A stretch of 64,000 nt of DNA, taken from NCBI GenBank assembly GCA_002842045.1, contig PHBX01000002.1:1-64000 (forward strand). The letters are read 5' to 3'. This DNA comes from Chloroflexi bacterium HGW-Chloroflexi-3 (GTDB taxonomy: Bacteria > Chloroflexota > Anaerolineae > Anaerolineales > Anaerolineaceae). Position numbers and translations under genes: made by a program. Under the pieces are notes generated by a model that saw only the letters and a program-made list of their open reading frames with translations, was not told where the DNA came from and searched no databases. This document shows positions 30,185 through 40,765 of the stretch, piece after piece (within the stretch, counting starts at the first letter, position 1; each line of letters starts with the position of its first letter).

Positions 30185-30746
30185 TTGCGAGGGTATGTGA
30201 ATTTTGAAAAGTTAAATCTAAATGGTCTTGTTCTGGTGAAACCAAAAATTTTTTCAGATGACAGAGGTTTTTTCTTAGAAAGTTATCACAGGAAAACCTA
30301 CTTAGAATTTGGGATCGACTTGATGATCGCACAACAAAATCATTCAGGATCTAAGAAAAACATATTAAGAGGGTTGCATTACCAAATAAAGAATAGCCAG
30401 GGAAAATTGGTTAGAGTAATTAATGGAGAGATTTTCGATGTGGCTGTAGATTTACGGAAATCATCCTCAACCTATGGCTTGTGGGAAAGTGTGAATCTAT
30501 CGTCAAAAAACAAACATGAATTATGGATACCTTCTGGATTTGCTCACGGTTTTTTTGTTATGAGTGATTGGGCAGAGGTAGAATACAGTACAACTGATTT
30601 TTTATATTCCTGAACATGAGAGGACTATCATTTGGAATGATCCTGAATTAAATATTACCTGTCCAATTCCAGCTGGCGAACAACCGATTTTGTCCGATAA
30701 AGATAGTCAAGGAAAATTATTTAAGGATGCGGAAACATATGAGTGA
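30185..30746 (+). CDS. rfbC: dTDP-4-dehydrorhamnose 3,5-epimerase, frameshifted at T6 tract 30598-30603
   Basis: DDRGFFLESYH, QQNHSGSKKNILRGLHYQ, GEIFDVAVDLRKSS; ORF stops at 30613 but the +1 frame continues DFYIPEHERTIIWNDPELNITCPIP... to TGA 30744-30746. Confidence 0.88.
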
Positions 30747-31824
30747 ACTCAAAAATTTATTGGTAACTGGTGGAGCTGGATTTATAGGCTCGAATTTTAT
30801 CCACTACATAATCGAGCATGAACCTTCGTGGAATATTGTAAATTTAGATTTGTTGACATACGCAGGGCATTTAGAGAATTTATCAGATATTCCAAATGAA
30901 AAATATACATTTATTAAAGGGGATATTTGTGATAAAGAATTAGTTGAGAAAATACTCAGGGATTTTCGGATTGACACGATAATCCATTTTGCGGCCGAAT
31001 CGCATGTGGATCGGTCGATTGAAGGACCAGGTGCCTTTATACAAACTAATATTGTAGGTACCTACAACTTACTTGAAGTTGCTCGACAGTATTGGAAAAC
31101 TAATGGTGGATACGATGGAAAACGTTTCCATCACGTATCAACTGATGAAGTATTTGGGATGTTGAAAATAGGTGATCCCGCCTTCACTGAGGATACACCT
31201 TATTCCCCCAATTCCCCATATGCGGCTTCAAAAGCATCCAGCGACCATTTGGTTCGGTCGTACCAACACACATTTGGGTTACCTACCACCATCACGAATT
31301 GTTCCAACAATTATGGTCTCTATCAATTTCCTGAAAAACTGATTCCACTTATTATTCTCAATGCTGTAAATGGAAAACAATTACCGATTTATGGTGATGG
31401 ACAACAAATCAGAGATTGGCTATTTGTTGAAGATCATTGTGAAGCGATTGTCACAGTCTTGAAAAAAGGGGAAGTTGGGGAAACATACAATATCGGTGGG
31501 GAAAATCAATTCCCAAATATCGAAATTGTTAAAATTTTATGTCGATTAATTGATGAATTTTTACCTGAATCACCCCATTATCCACATGAAAAATTAATCA
31601 CTTTTGTAAAAGATCGCCCTGGCCATGATTTCCGCTATGATATGAATATCTCAAAAATTCGGCGAGAATTAAATTGGTCACCAAAATACTCATTAGAAGA
31701 AGGATTAACATCTACAGTAAAGTGGTATTTGAACAATCAAAGATGGATTGAAAGTGTAACCGGCAATAAAACATTTGCAGAATGGATCTTGATGAACTAT
31801 GCAAAGAGGGAGAAAAAATTATGA
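30739..31824 (+). CDS. rfbB: dTDP-glucose 4,6-dehydratase
   Basis: [46 protein letters not shown]. Confidence 0.96.
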   Translation: MSELKNLLVTGGAGFIGSNFIHYIIEHEPSWNIVNLDLLTYAGHLENLSDIPNEKYTFIKGDICDKELVEKILRDFRIDTIIHFAAESHVDRSIEGPGAFIQTNIVGTYNLLEVARQYWKTNGGYDGKRFHHVSTDEVFGMLKIGDPAFTEDTPYSPNSPYAASKASSDHLVRSYQHTFGLPTTITNCSNNYGLYQFPEKLIPLIILNAVNGKQLPIYGDGQQIRDWLFVEDHCEAIVTVLKKGEVGETYNIGGENQFPNIEIVKILCRLIDEFLPESPHYPHEKLITFVKDRPGHDFRYDMNISKIRRELNWSPKYSLEEGLTSTVKWYLNNQRWIESVTGNKTFAEWILMNYAKREKKL

Positions 31825-32698
31825 AAGGAATTATCCTGGCAGGTGGTAAAGGGACTCGCTTATATCCTTTGACACTTGCAGTTAGTAAGCAAATGCTGCC
31901 CATATATGATAAACCAATGATTTATTACCCATTATCGATGTTGATGTTAGCTGGCATTCGAGAAATCCTGGTTATCAGCACGCCTGATGATTTGCCAATG
32001 TTTAAAAGATTATTGGGCACTGGTGAGCAGTGGGGTATCAATTTTTCATATGCGCAACAAGATGCTCCTCGTGGATTGGCAGATGCATTTATTGTTGGTC
32101 AGGATTTCATCCAATTTGAACCAGTGGCTTTAATTTTAGGTGACAATATATTCTATGGTAGGGGATTGGGTAAGATAATGCAGTCTGCTGCTGAAAGAGA
32201 AGATGGAGCTACTATCTTTGCCTATCCGGTTCGTGATCCCGAACGCTATGGCGTCGTTGCGTTCGATTCCTCAAGAAAAGCTTATAGTATTGAAGAAAAA
32301 CCTCTCAAGCCATTATCAAATTTTGCAGTACCAGGTATTTATTTTTACGATGCGAAAGTTACCGAGTATGCAATCAATCTAAAGCCATCCCCAAGAGGTG
32401 AAATTGAAATAACCGACATCAACCGATTGTATTTATCTCAAAAAAATTGTTTGTTGAAGTACTTGGTAGAGAGGTCGCCTGGCTGGATGCTGGGAAACAT
32501 GAGGCTCTATTGCAAGCCTCGACTTTTGTTCAGACTGTTCAGGAGAGGCAGGGAATGATGATTTCCTGCCCAGAAGAGATTGCCTTCAGAAAAGGATTTA
32601 TCGATGTGGATCAACTTGTTTCACTAGCCAAACAATATGAAGGCAATGGGTATGGCCAGTATTTATTGGATCTAAGCAAAGAATTTTCCAAACAATGA
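31821..32698 (+). CDS. rfbA: Glucose-1-phosphate thymidylyltransferase, frameshifted at A7 tract 32440-32446
   Basis: [43 protein letters not shown]; after [12 protein letters not shown] the homology continues in the frame of ORF 32447-32698 ([25 protein letters not shown]). Confidence 0.93.
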
Positions 32699-33579
32699 AG
32701 ATTTTACTTCTTGGATCAAATGGTCAGCTTGGATATGAAGCAACTCGCACATTATTTTGTTATGGTGACTTGGTAGCTGTGGATTATCCGGAAATTGATT
32801 TTACAAAACCTGATCAAGTAATTAAATTCGTACAAGAAGCCAATCCAGACCTTATTTATAATGCAGTGGCTTATACAGATGTAGATAAAGCTGAGTTGGA
32901 ACCAGAAAAAGCGATGCTGATCAACTGTCACACACCTGGAGAAGTGGCGAATTATTGCAAGAAAAACAAAGTTCCATTCATCCATTTTTCAACAGATTAT
33001 GTATTCGATGGGCAAAAGAATGACTTATATACTGAAGAGGATATCCCAAATCCAATAAACGTTTATGGGATATCAAAATTTGCTGGTGAACAAATTATTA
33101 TTGAGAGTCAATGCCCCCATGTGATTTGTAGAACCAGTTGGGTGTATAGTATGCGAGCAGGTGGTTTTGTCAAAAAAGTTATCAGTTGGGCACAGAATAA
33201 TGAAGAGTTAAGAATTGTTGATGACCAAATTGGAAACCCGACCTGGGCAAGGATGTTAGCAATCCTTTCAGCTAAATTTATTCAAAGTTCAAAGATTGAA
33301 ACCCTCAATTTCCTTGAAAAGAATCTCGGGATTTGTCATGTTGCAGGAGGTGGTCACACGTCGCGATATGAATGGACGAAATCAATCATCAAGCATATTC
33401 CAGAGGATATCCCAATTAAAGTGAAGGGTATCAACCCTGCAAAATCAGGAGAATTTCCAACCCCAGCCACGCGGCCTATGTTTTCTGCATTAAATTGTGA
33501 TAAATTTGAAAGGATTTTCAACTTGAAAATCCCAAATTGGGAAATCTCTCTCAAATTCATGCTTGAAAAAACAACGTGA
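32695..33579 (+). CDS. rfbD: dTDP-4-dehydrorhamnose reductase
   Basis: ILLLGSNGQLGYE, VAYTDVDKAE, FSTDYVFDG, WVYS. Confidence 0.94.
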   Translation: MKILLLGSNGQLGYEATRTLFCYGDLVAVDYPEIDFTKPDQVIKFVQEANPDLIYNAVAYTDVDKAELEPEKAMLINCHTPGEVANYCKKNKVPFIHFSTDYVFDGQKNDLYTEEDIPNPINVYGISKFAGEQIIIESQCPHVICRTSWVYSMRAGGFVKKVISWAQNNEELRIVDDQIGNPTWARMLAILSAKFIQSSKIETLNFLEKNLGICHVAGGGHTSRYEWTKSIIKHIPEDIPIKVKGINPAKSGEFPTPATRPMFSALNCDKFERIFNLKIPNWEISLKFMLEKTT

Positions 33580-33624
33580 AAAAAACCAGGAATCCAATTT
33601 AATTAAATAACCCTTCATTGATGG

Positions 33625-33638
33625 TATAATCACAACCT
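33625..33638 (+). promoter_or_regulatory. Extended -10 box 8 nt upstream of wzm ATG (putative leaderless)
   Basis: TGgTATAATcacaacctATG. Confidence 0.5.
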
Positions 33639-34487
33639 ATGGAATCGATTTCTTCTCCAAATTCATTCGAAGAACCCCAATTTTATGATTCTTCGAAACA
33701 TAACTTTCGACCAATACAAGAAATTAAAGAAGCCTGGCAGTATCGTGATCTTATTTTTTTTCTGGTAAGAAGAGATATCACGGCTCGTTATAAACGTTCA
33801 GTTTTAGGAATTGCCTGGACGATGTTACACCCACTTGGAATGATGGTTGTTTTATCATTAGTTTTTTCTCAAGTTTTTCGTGTAACAATGGAAGGATATC
33901 CAGCATATGTTTTGAGTGGATTAATTGCTTGGACTTTCTTTTCTCAAACCAGTTCCAATTCAATTAATGTTTTAGTTTGGGGTGGAAATTTATTTCAGAG
34001 AATATATATTCCAAGATCCATTTTTGCAATTTCCACAATAATAACAGGACTTGTTAACTTGGTTCTATCAATTTTTCCTTTAATTCTTGTTATGTTAGTC
34101 ATTAAGGTCCCAATAAAAATTACCATTTTGATGGCACCTATTGGAATGATATTTTTCGCATTATTTAGTCTTGGTGTAGGTTTATTGCTTTCAACTATTG
34201 GTATTTATTTTGCAGATATAGTCGAAATGTATGCTATCATCTTGACAGCTTGGATGTACCTTACACCTATCATTTATCCTATAACTATGCTTCCAGAATG
34301 GGTTCAAAATTGGATCAGATTAAATCCAATGGTCCACATGGTTCAATTTTTCCGTGATTTTGTGTTATACGGTAACATACCTCCATTACATTCATGGCTT
34401 TTGTGTTTTGGAATTTCGTTTGGTGTATTTGTTCTCGGGTGGTTAATTTTTACGGAGAAATCAGATGAATTTGCATACAGAACCTGA
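33639..34487 (+). CDS. wzm: ABC-2 type polysaccharide export permease
   Basis: YRDLIFFLVRRDITARYKRSVLGIAWTMLHPLGMMVVLSLVFS. Confidence 0.9.
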   Translation: MESISSPNSFEEPQFYDSSKHNFRPIQEIKEAWQYRDLIFFLVRRDITARYKRSVLGIAWTMLHPLGMMVVLSLVFSQVFRVTMEGYPAYVLSGLIAWTFFSQTSSNSINVLVWGGNLFQRIYIPRSIFAISTIITGLVNLVLSIFPLILVMLVIKVPIKITILMAPIGMIFFALFSLGVGLLLSTIGIYFADIVEMYAIILTAWMYLTPIIYPITMLPEWVQNWIRLNPMVHMVQFFRDFVLYGNIPPLHSWLLCFGISFGVFVLGWLIFTEKSDEFAYRT

Positions 34488-35268
34488 TTTTTTGGATCAG
34501 AACATTACTAAAAACGAACTCTCTGAAGAAAACATTATTGTTTTACAAAATGTTTCAGTTTGTTACCGTGTCCCACAAGAACAAATTAGAACTTTTAAGG
34601 AATTTGCAATTCGGAGAGTTAAAGGAAAAGTTAAATTCGAAAAGTTACTAGCATTAAATGAAATAAACTTAAAAGTGAAAAAGGGAGAAGTTTTTGGGCT
34701 AATTGGTGCAAACGGAGCTGGCAAAACCACATTGTTGCGACTTGTTGCAAGAGTCATGAGGCCGACGAATGGTCGAGTACTTGTTTATGGTAGAGTTGCT
34801 CCATTATTAGCAATGGGGGCCGGATTTCATCCAGAGCTAACTGGGAGAGAAAATATATATCTTAATGGTGCTTTACTTGGTTTAAATAGACACCAAATTG
34901 ATGAAAGATTTAATGAGATTGTAGAATTTTCTGAGTTAGGTGGATTTATTGATGCTCCTTTACGGACCTATTCTTCTGGCATGGTCTCCCGTTTAGGATT
35001 TGCTGTTGCTACAACTGAGATGCCTGATATATTAATATTGGACGAGGTTCTTTCAGTGGGTGATATCGCTTTCCAGGAAAAAAGTCGAGAAAGAATTCAT
35101 CATTTTCAGAAGCAAGGTGCAACCACAATCTTTGTTTCTCATAGTATGAATATGATTGAAAAATTATGCGATCGGATTGCATGGCTTGATCATGGAAAAA
35201 TAATAAAGATTGGCAATACGAATGAAATTGTTGAGTTATTTAAAAATTTTATGGATGTGGAACAATAA
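34465..35268 (+). CDS. wzt: ABC polysaccharide export ATP-binding protein, no long C-terminal extension
   Basis: LIGANGAGKTTLLRLVARVMRPTNGRV, TYSSGMVSRLGFAVAT, ILILDEVLSVGD. Confidence 0.92.
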   Translation: MNLHTEPDFLDQNITKNELSEENIIVLQNVSVCYRVPQEQIRTFKEFAIRRVKGKVKFEKLLALNEINLKVKKGEVFGLIGANGAGKTTLLRLVARVMRPTNGRVLVYGRVAPLLAMGAGFHPELTGRENIYLNGALLGLNRHQIDERFNEIVEFSELGGFIDAPLRTYSSGMVSRLGFAVATTEMPDILILDEVLSVGDIAFQEKSRERIHHFQKQGATTIFVSHSMNMIEKLCDRIAWLDHGKIIKIGNTNEIVELFKNFMDVEQ

Positions 35269-35404
35269 AATAAATTTGTATATAACATTATGATGTTATT
35301 TCAAAAAAGAATTTAATTAAAATAATAAAATTTTATATAACTATTTTAAATAAGACTTCTAAGAAGATTCGTTGGGTTAATAGACATAAAAAGGAAATTT
35401 TATT

Positions 35405-36583
35405 ATGAACCAAGATAGAATTAACGAATTGTATTATGGGGAAATATTTGATATTGAAACCCAAAGATTGGCTAAAGAAAGAATTCATTGGATTTGCGAG
35501 CAGGTAGAAGGGGATAAAATTCTTGATATTGGTTGTAGTCAGGGAATAGTTTGTATATTATTGGCACGGGAAAATTTTTCCTGTATTGGTTTAGATCTTG
35601 AAAAACAATCAATTGAATTTGCAAAAAATGAATTGGAAAAGGAAGAAGAAATTGTCAAAAACAGAATTTCATTCATTGTTGGAGATGCAATGAATTTGGA
35701 ATATTCGGATAATTCGTTTGACACAGTAATACTTGGTGAAATCCTTGAACATTTAACACATCCAGAAAAAGTATTAATTGAAGCCAAAAGGGTATTAAAA
35801 GAAGATGGAAAAATAATTATAACTATACCTTTTGGATTAAATTCGCATCCAGATCATAAACGAAGCTATTTCCCTACTTCTTTTTTGGAGATAGTTCATC
35901 CTTTTTTTATGACAACTTATATTGATACAACCAAGAATAACATTATTTATACGGGCATGAAAACTAAGAATTATCATCCTGTATTAAACAAGGAATTATT
36001 TTTCAATCAAATCTTATCATTACAAAAAAAAGTTGAAGAAAGATGTGTTGAGCAAGAGTTAAAATCTGATGCAGCATTCAAAAAATTGTTAGAACAAAAT
36101 AAAAATTCAAATGATATTATTACTTCATTAAAAGAAAACAATATTAATCTTCAAAAAAAAATGAAAGAAGAACAAGAGAAAAACAACTTATTGTTTGAAG
36201 AAAATAATTCATTGCTAATAAAAGAAGAGGAATATCAGGAAAGGATTAACCTACAAGAAAAAATAATTGATCAATTGCAGTCTGAAGAAAATGAATTACA
36301 AGAAATAATGTTTGAGCGGGATAAATTTCAAAAAAAATTGGCTGAATTGGAATTAAAAATTTTTGAACATGAAAAAAATATTGAAAATGCCCGTCTATAT
36401 CAAGAAAAGGTTATGAAAAATTCTTCAAGATGGCGGATTGGAAGTATCTTTGTTGGTGGAGGAAAAATTATTTTTGACATTATTTTTCATCCATTGAATT
36501 TTCTAAAGGAGGCCAAGCCACGATTTAAAAATTTTTATAGTGAAATCTTTCCTTCACATTCAGATTTGAAAAAAAAAAGATAA
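35405..36583 (+). CDS. Class I SAM methyltransferase with long C-terminal coiled coil
   Basis: ILDIGCSQGIVCILLA, GDAMNLEYSDNSFDTVILGEILEHL; then about 130 residues of Lys/Glu-rich coiled coil. Confidence 0.85.
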   Translation: MNQDRINELYYGEIFDIETQRLAKERIHWICEQVEGDKILDIGCSQGIVCILLARENFSCIGLDLEKQSIEFAKNELEKEEEIVKNRISFIVGDAMNLEYSDNSFDTVILGEILEHLTHPEKVLIEAKRVLKEDGKIIITIPFGLNSHPDHKRSYFPTSFLEIVHPFFMTTYIDTTKNNIIYTGMKTKNYHPVLNKELFFNQILSLQKKVEERCVEQELKSDAAFKKLLEQNKNSNDIITSLKENNINLQKKMKEEQEKNNLLFEENNSLLIKEEEYQERINLQEKIIDQLQSEENELQEIMFERDKFQKKLAELELKIFEHEKNIENARLYQEKVMKNSSRWRIGSIFVGGGKIIFDIIFHPLNFLKEAKPRFKNFYSEIFPSHSDLKKKR

Positions 36584-36666
36584 AAAAGAAAAAGTTCGAA
36601 TATCATAAAAGAATAAGTAAAAAAAATAAAAATTTAGCTGTTGAACCAATTACTTTAGCTGGAATT

Positions 36667-38238
36667 TTGGATGAATTCACTTACCAATGTTTTGCTCCAG
36701 ATATTGATTTTATAAAAGTTCATCCTAATAATTTGGAAGAAAAATTTCAAAATAAACTTCCAGATGGTATGTTTGTTGAATCAGCATGGAATGGAAATGA
36801 TGGTTCCTGGCAGTATAAAATTGCAAAATATGATCAAAATCAAGGAAATGATCTTTCGAATTTAATGTCTTGGTCGAATAAAAATTGTATACCAACAATT
36901 TTTTGGAACAAAGAAGATCCTCCACATTATGAACGGTTTATTGAAAATGCTAAAAAATTCGATTTCATTTTTACATCTGATGCAAACTCAATAAATAGAT
37001 ACAAAAAAGATGTTGGACATAAAAGAATTTATCCATTACCGTTTGCTGCTCAACCAAAAATCCATAATCCTATTGTGGAAGAACAAAGAAAATTGAATGT
37101 CTGTTTTTCAGGTACATATTACGGAGATATATTTCCTGAGAGAAAAAAAGATATGGAAATTTTACTGAAACCCTCTTTGGAATATGGATTACACATTTAT
37201 GATCGACAATTTGGAGTTATTGGAGCAAATAAGAATAATTACCAGTTTCCTGAAATCTATCAACCGTCAATAAAGGGGCGGTTAGAATATTTAGAAATGG
37301 TAAAGCATTATAAAAAATATAAAGTCTTTTTGAATGTTAATTCAATAAAAAGTTCTCCAACTATGTTCTCAAGACGGGTTTTCGAATTATTAGCTTCCGG
37401 AACAGTAGTGATCAGTACCTATTCTAAAGGGATAGAAGAGCTCCTTGGAAATGATCTAGTTTTGTTATCTGATTCTGAAGCAGATACTAAAAAATACCTG
37501 GAAAAATTAATTTATGACGATTTTTATTGGAGTGAACTTTCAGTTAAAGGAATTAGAAAGGTGTTCGAATTTCACACTTATAATCATCGACTAAATTTTA
37601 TCCTCGAAAAGTGCAATTTGGATTTGATTCCTTTAAGACAACCAAAATTTACTTTGTTAGTAAATGTGAATGATTATTCTGATATTGACAAGTTAAAATT
37701 AATATTATCCTCACAAAATTATCGTAATTTTAATGTTATCTTGTTAGTTGACAACGAATTTCAATTGTCAAACCAAATTAAAATTTGGAAAATTTTTCAA
37801 AAAATCCAAAATACCAACATAAAGATATTGAGGAACACTGATGAAATTCGTAACAATATTGATGGTGACTATCTTGCAATAATTAATCCTAAAGATATGT
37901 ACGGGCCAAATTATTTACGAGATTATGCACTTTCCGTTCTTTACAACAAAGGCAGCAAAATTGTTGGGAAAACCACACATTTCCATCAAACCTTTACAGA
38001 ATTAAAACTAGAAAACCAAGGTACAGAATATATGTTTGGTTCAAAAGCTCTTATATCAACTTTAGCGATTGAAAAAACATTAATTGGTAATATTAATTTA
38101 TCCAATTTACTAAATTTTGAGTGGTTTGACTCTTCAAATAAAAACATATCAATTCTTTCATTGGATAGGTTCAATTATTTGAAGATCTCAAGTAGTGAAC
38201 AATTAAATACCGAACTCTTAAAGAAAGTTTTTATTTAA
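36667..38238 (+). CDS. DUF3880-like glycosyltransferase, 5' end probably upstream in fusion with 35405 ORF
   Basis: ILDEFTYQCFAPDIDFIKVHPNN, ESAWNGNDGSWQYKI, IPTIFWNKEDPPHYERFIENAKKFDFIFTSD, SRRVFELLASGTVVIS; only a TTG start is available. Confidence 0.75.
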   Translation: MDEFTYQCFAPDIDFIKVHPNNLEEKFQNKLPDGMFVESAWNGNDGSWQYKIAKYDQNQGNDLSNLMSWSNKNCIPTIFWNKEDPPHYERFIENAKKFDFIFTSDANSINRYKKDVGHKRIYPLPFAAQPKIHNPIVEEQRKLNVCFSGTYYGDIFPERKKDMEILLKPSLEYGLHIYDRQFGVIGANKNNYQFPEIYQPSIKGRLEYLEMVKHYKKYKVFLNVNSIKSSPTMFSRRVFELLASGTVVISTYSKGIEELLGNDLVLLSDSEADTKKYLEKLIYDDFYWSELSVKGIRKVFEFHTYNHRLNFILEKCNLDLIPLRQPKFTLLVNVNDYSDIDKLKLILSSQNYRNFNVILLVDNEFQLSNQIKIWKIFQKIQNTNIKILRNTDEIRNNIDGDYLAIINPKDMYGPNYLRDYALSVLYNKGSKIVGKTTHFHQTFTELKLENQGTEYMFGSKALISTLAIEKTLIGNINLSNLLNFEWFDSSNKNISILSLDRFNYLKISSSEQLNTELLKKVFI

Positions 38239-38282
38239 TCTAACCAAAATTTAGATAATTTAAGTTTTTTAGGAAGGAAAAA

Positions 38283-40604
38283 ATGGGGAATAATAAAAAA
38301 ATAATTCTTTTCAATGGACATGATTTTCGATTTCTTCATCCTATTATAAATTATTATTCGAATCATCCGGATTATGAAATTTTAATGGATGAACATCCTG
38401 GTCACGTAATAGAAAATATTCAAAAAAGTAAAGAATTACTCAATAAAGCTGATATCATTTTTTGTGAATGGTGTTTAGGAAATGCTGAATGGTATTCCCA
38501 AAATAAGAAAGAAAATCAAATTTTAATAATTCGGTTGCACTCCCAGGAACTTGGACTTAGCTATTTAGAACGAATATTATGGATTAATGTGGATAAGATT
38601 ATTTTTATTTGTCCCAACAATTTGAATATATTCATTAAAAGATTTCCAGAGCTTAAAAATAAAGTTCTAATGATTTATAACCCAATAGACACAAAAAAAT
38701 TTGATAATCCTAAATTAGAACATTCAATTTTCAATGTTGGGTTTGTTGGTCTATCTCCTAAGCTAAAAGCTCCCAATATGGCTTTTGATATTTTCAGACA
38801 ACTTAGGTACATTGATAGCCGATACAAAATGTACATGAAAGGAAAAATGCCATGGGAATATGATTGGTTATGGAAACGTAAAGAAGAGAGAGAGTATTAT
38901 GAAAAATTTTTTTATAAAATTGACAATTTTTTGAAAAATGGAGATATTGTAGTTGAATCTTACGATAATGATATTGCAGGTTGGTTTTCCAAAATTGGTT
39001 TCATTTTATCAACAAGTGATCGTGAGGGTTCACATCAAGTAGTTGCAGAAGGAATGGCGTCAGGGTCGTTGCCTGTTATTCGTAATTGGGACGGTGCCAA
39101 TTTAATTTATCCAAACAAGTATATATTTAAATCAACAAATGAGGCAGTCTTTTTAATTTCAAAGTGGATTAAGGAAGAGAGTTATGATATTGAAATTTCA
39201 AGTATAAAAAACTTTTCATTCCAAAATTTTGATCAATCAATTATTATTGAAAGTTATGAAAAGCTTCTTTGCGAGTTACTTGAAAGAGAGAAATTAAAAC
39301 AATCTTCAAATCCTGTTAGTACCCCTAAAAATCCAGATGAAAAAAACAAAATGAAAAATAAATTATTAAAAGTTTTGATGGTGTGTTACATAAATCCAGG
39401 TAGTAGAGATGGTTATGTTACAAGAGTTCTTGAAGAAGCACGGGTATTAAGGAAAAACAGGATAAAGGTCATCCTCTTGTGTTTTTTCAATAATGAATAT
39501 CTCAGCAAAGTCAATTTAATTAAAGAACATTTAGATTTTCTTTTGGAGAATTCTGGAGCGTTTGTACATTTGCGACCGTGTGTTGATTTCTTCAACTTAA
39601 ATTATTTATTTGGAGAATCAGGTAAAATTGAAAATGAAATTTTGGATTTGGCAAAATTTTATGATGTGAATATTATTCATGGTGAGTCAATATATCCATC
39701 AATTTATTCCTCAAAAGTATGTAAAAAATTAGATACTAAATTGATATTCGATGTGCATGGAATAGCTCCAGAAGAATCTGAAATGAATGGAGAAGGTTCT
39801 GCGAGAATTAATGCACTTAAAAAAGCTGAAGAGCAAATTATTAATTCTTCAAAAGTTAATGTTTTTGTCAGCAATGAAATGAAAAAACACTTCCAAAAAA
39901 AATATAACCGATCTTTCGAAAACTCGATTATTATTCCGACTTGTGTGGACACACAAAATTTTTATATGGGGTTTGAAAACAGACAAAAAATGAGAAAAAA
40001 GCTCGGTATAAATGAAAGATTTGTTTTTTTATACCTCGGGGCTCTCAATGTTTGGCAATGGCCTGAAGCTATGTTCAACCTTTTTGGACAAATACACAAA
40101 ATGATATCTAATTCATATTTTTATTTGCTTGTTCCAAAAGCATATCATCAGAAATTGGTCGAAATGATTAAAGATAGGGGAATTTCTGAAGAAAATTACA
40201 CAATTGACCAGGTAGATCAAGATAAGGTTGGTTCAATTATTAGCATTGCTGATACCGGTTTCTTATTAAGAGAGGAACATCCTGTCAATCAGGTTGCTTA
40301 TCCCACAAAAGCTGGGGAATATCTTGCAGCAGGAATCCCAATTATTACGACTAAGAATGTCGGAGATGTTTCAAAGGAAATTCAAAATAAAAATTTAGGA
40401 TTAATCATTTCTCCTAGTGATGAAGGTGTGTCACCAAAAGAAGTAGCAGAAATTAAAAAATTCATTATTGATGTATCAGATAATAGAGAAAAGTGGTTTT
40501 TGAAATGCAGAAAATTTGCCCAAAAAAATCTGGATTGGAACTTATATGGAGACATTCTAAAAAAGGCATATTATGACTTAACATTAGAAGATAAAAAATT
40601 ATAA
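38283..40604 (+). CDS. Two-module glycosyltransferase (tandem GT-B/GT4-like)
   Basis: Module 1: STSDREGSHQVVAEGMASGSLPV; module 2: FDVHGIAPEE, YPTKAGEYLAAGIPIITTKNVGD. Confidence 0.78.
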   Translation: MGNNKKIILFNGHDFRFLHPIINYYSNHPDYEILMDEHPGHVIENIQKSKELLNKADIIFCEWCLGNAEWYSQNKKENQILIIRLHSQELGLSYLERILWINVDKIIFICPNNLNIFIKRFPELKNKVLMIYNPIDTKKFDNPKLEHSIFNVGFVGLSPKLKAPNMAFDIFRQLRYIDSRYKMYMKGKMPWEYDWLWKRKEEREYYEKFFYKIDNFLKNGDIVVESYDNDIAGWFSKIGFILSTSDREGSHQVVAEGMASGSLPVIRNWDGANLIYPNKYIFKSTNEAVFLISKWIKEESYDIEISSIKNFSFQNFDQSIIIESYEKLLCELLEREKLKQSSNPVSTPKNPDEKNKMKNKLLKVLMVCYINPGSRDGYVTRVLEEARVLRKNRIKVILLCFFNNEYLSKVNLIKEHLDFLLENSGAFVHLRPCVDFFNLNYLFGESGKIENEILDLAKFYDVNIIHGESIYPSIYSSKVCKKLDTKLIFDVHGIAPEESEMNGEGSARINALKKAEEQIINSSKVNVFVSNEMKKHFQKKYNRSFENSIIIPTCVDTQNFYMGFENRQKMRKKLGINERFVFLYLGALNVWQWPEAMFNLFGQIHKMISNSYFYLLVPKAYHQKLVEMIKDRGISEENYTIDQVDQDKVGSIISIADTGFLLREEHPVNQVAYPTKAGEYLAAGIPIITTKNVGDVSKEIQNKNLGLIISPSDEGVSPKEVAEIKKFIIDVSDNREKWFLKCRKFAQKNLDWNLYGDILKKAYYDLTLEDKKL

Positions 40605-40765
40605 AAATTAAAACTCTTTTTTTCCATCATTATGAAAGAAGGATTGGTAATTATTTACAAGTAATTTTAATAATTTAATTCAATTTATTAAATAATATAA
40701 TTTATTTTTTCAAGAATGCGTTCAATAAATGACAAAAATAACAAATTGTAAAAGTTGGTACAAAA

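Noticed and set aside
30596-30613. U UUU UUA heptamer in rfbC as a programmed -1 frameshift site
   Set aside because: The heptamer is in the right phase for -1, but the conserved continuation lies in the +1 frame, so -1 slippage would not restore RmlC.
35269-35404. Short ATAACAT/ATGTTAT hairpin after wzt
   Set aside because: 7-bp AT-only stem without a clean U-tract; could be random in AT-rich DNA.
40605-40765. ncRNA in AT-rich gap
   Set aside because: No stable hairpin, promoter or terminator pattern convincing enough; low complexity only.
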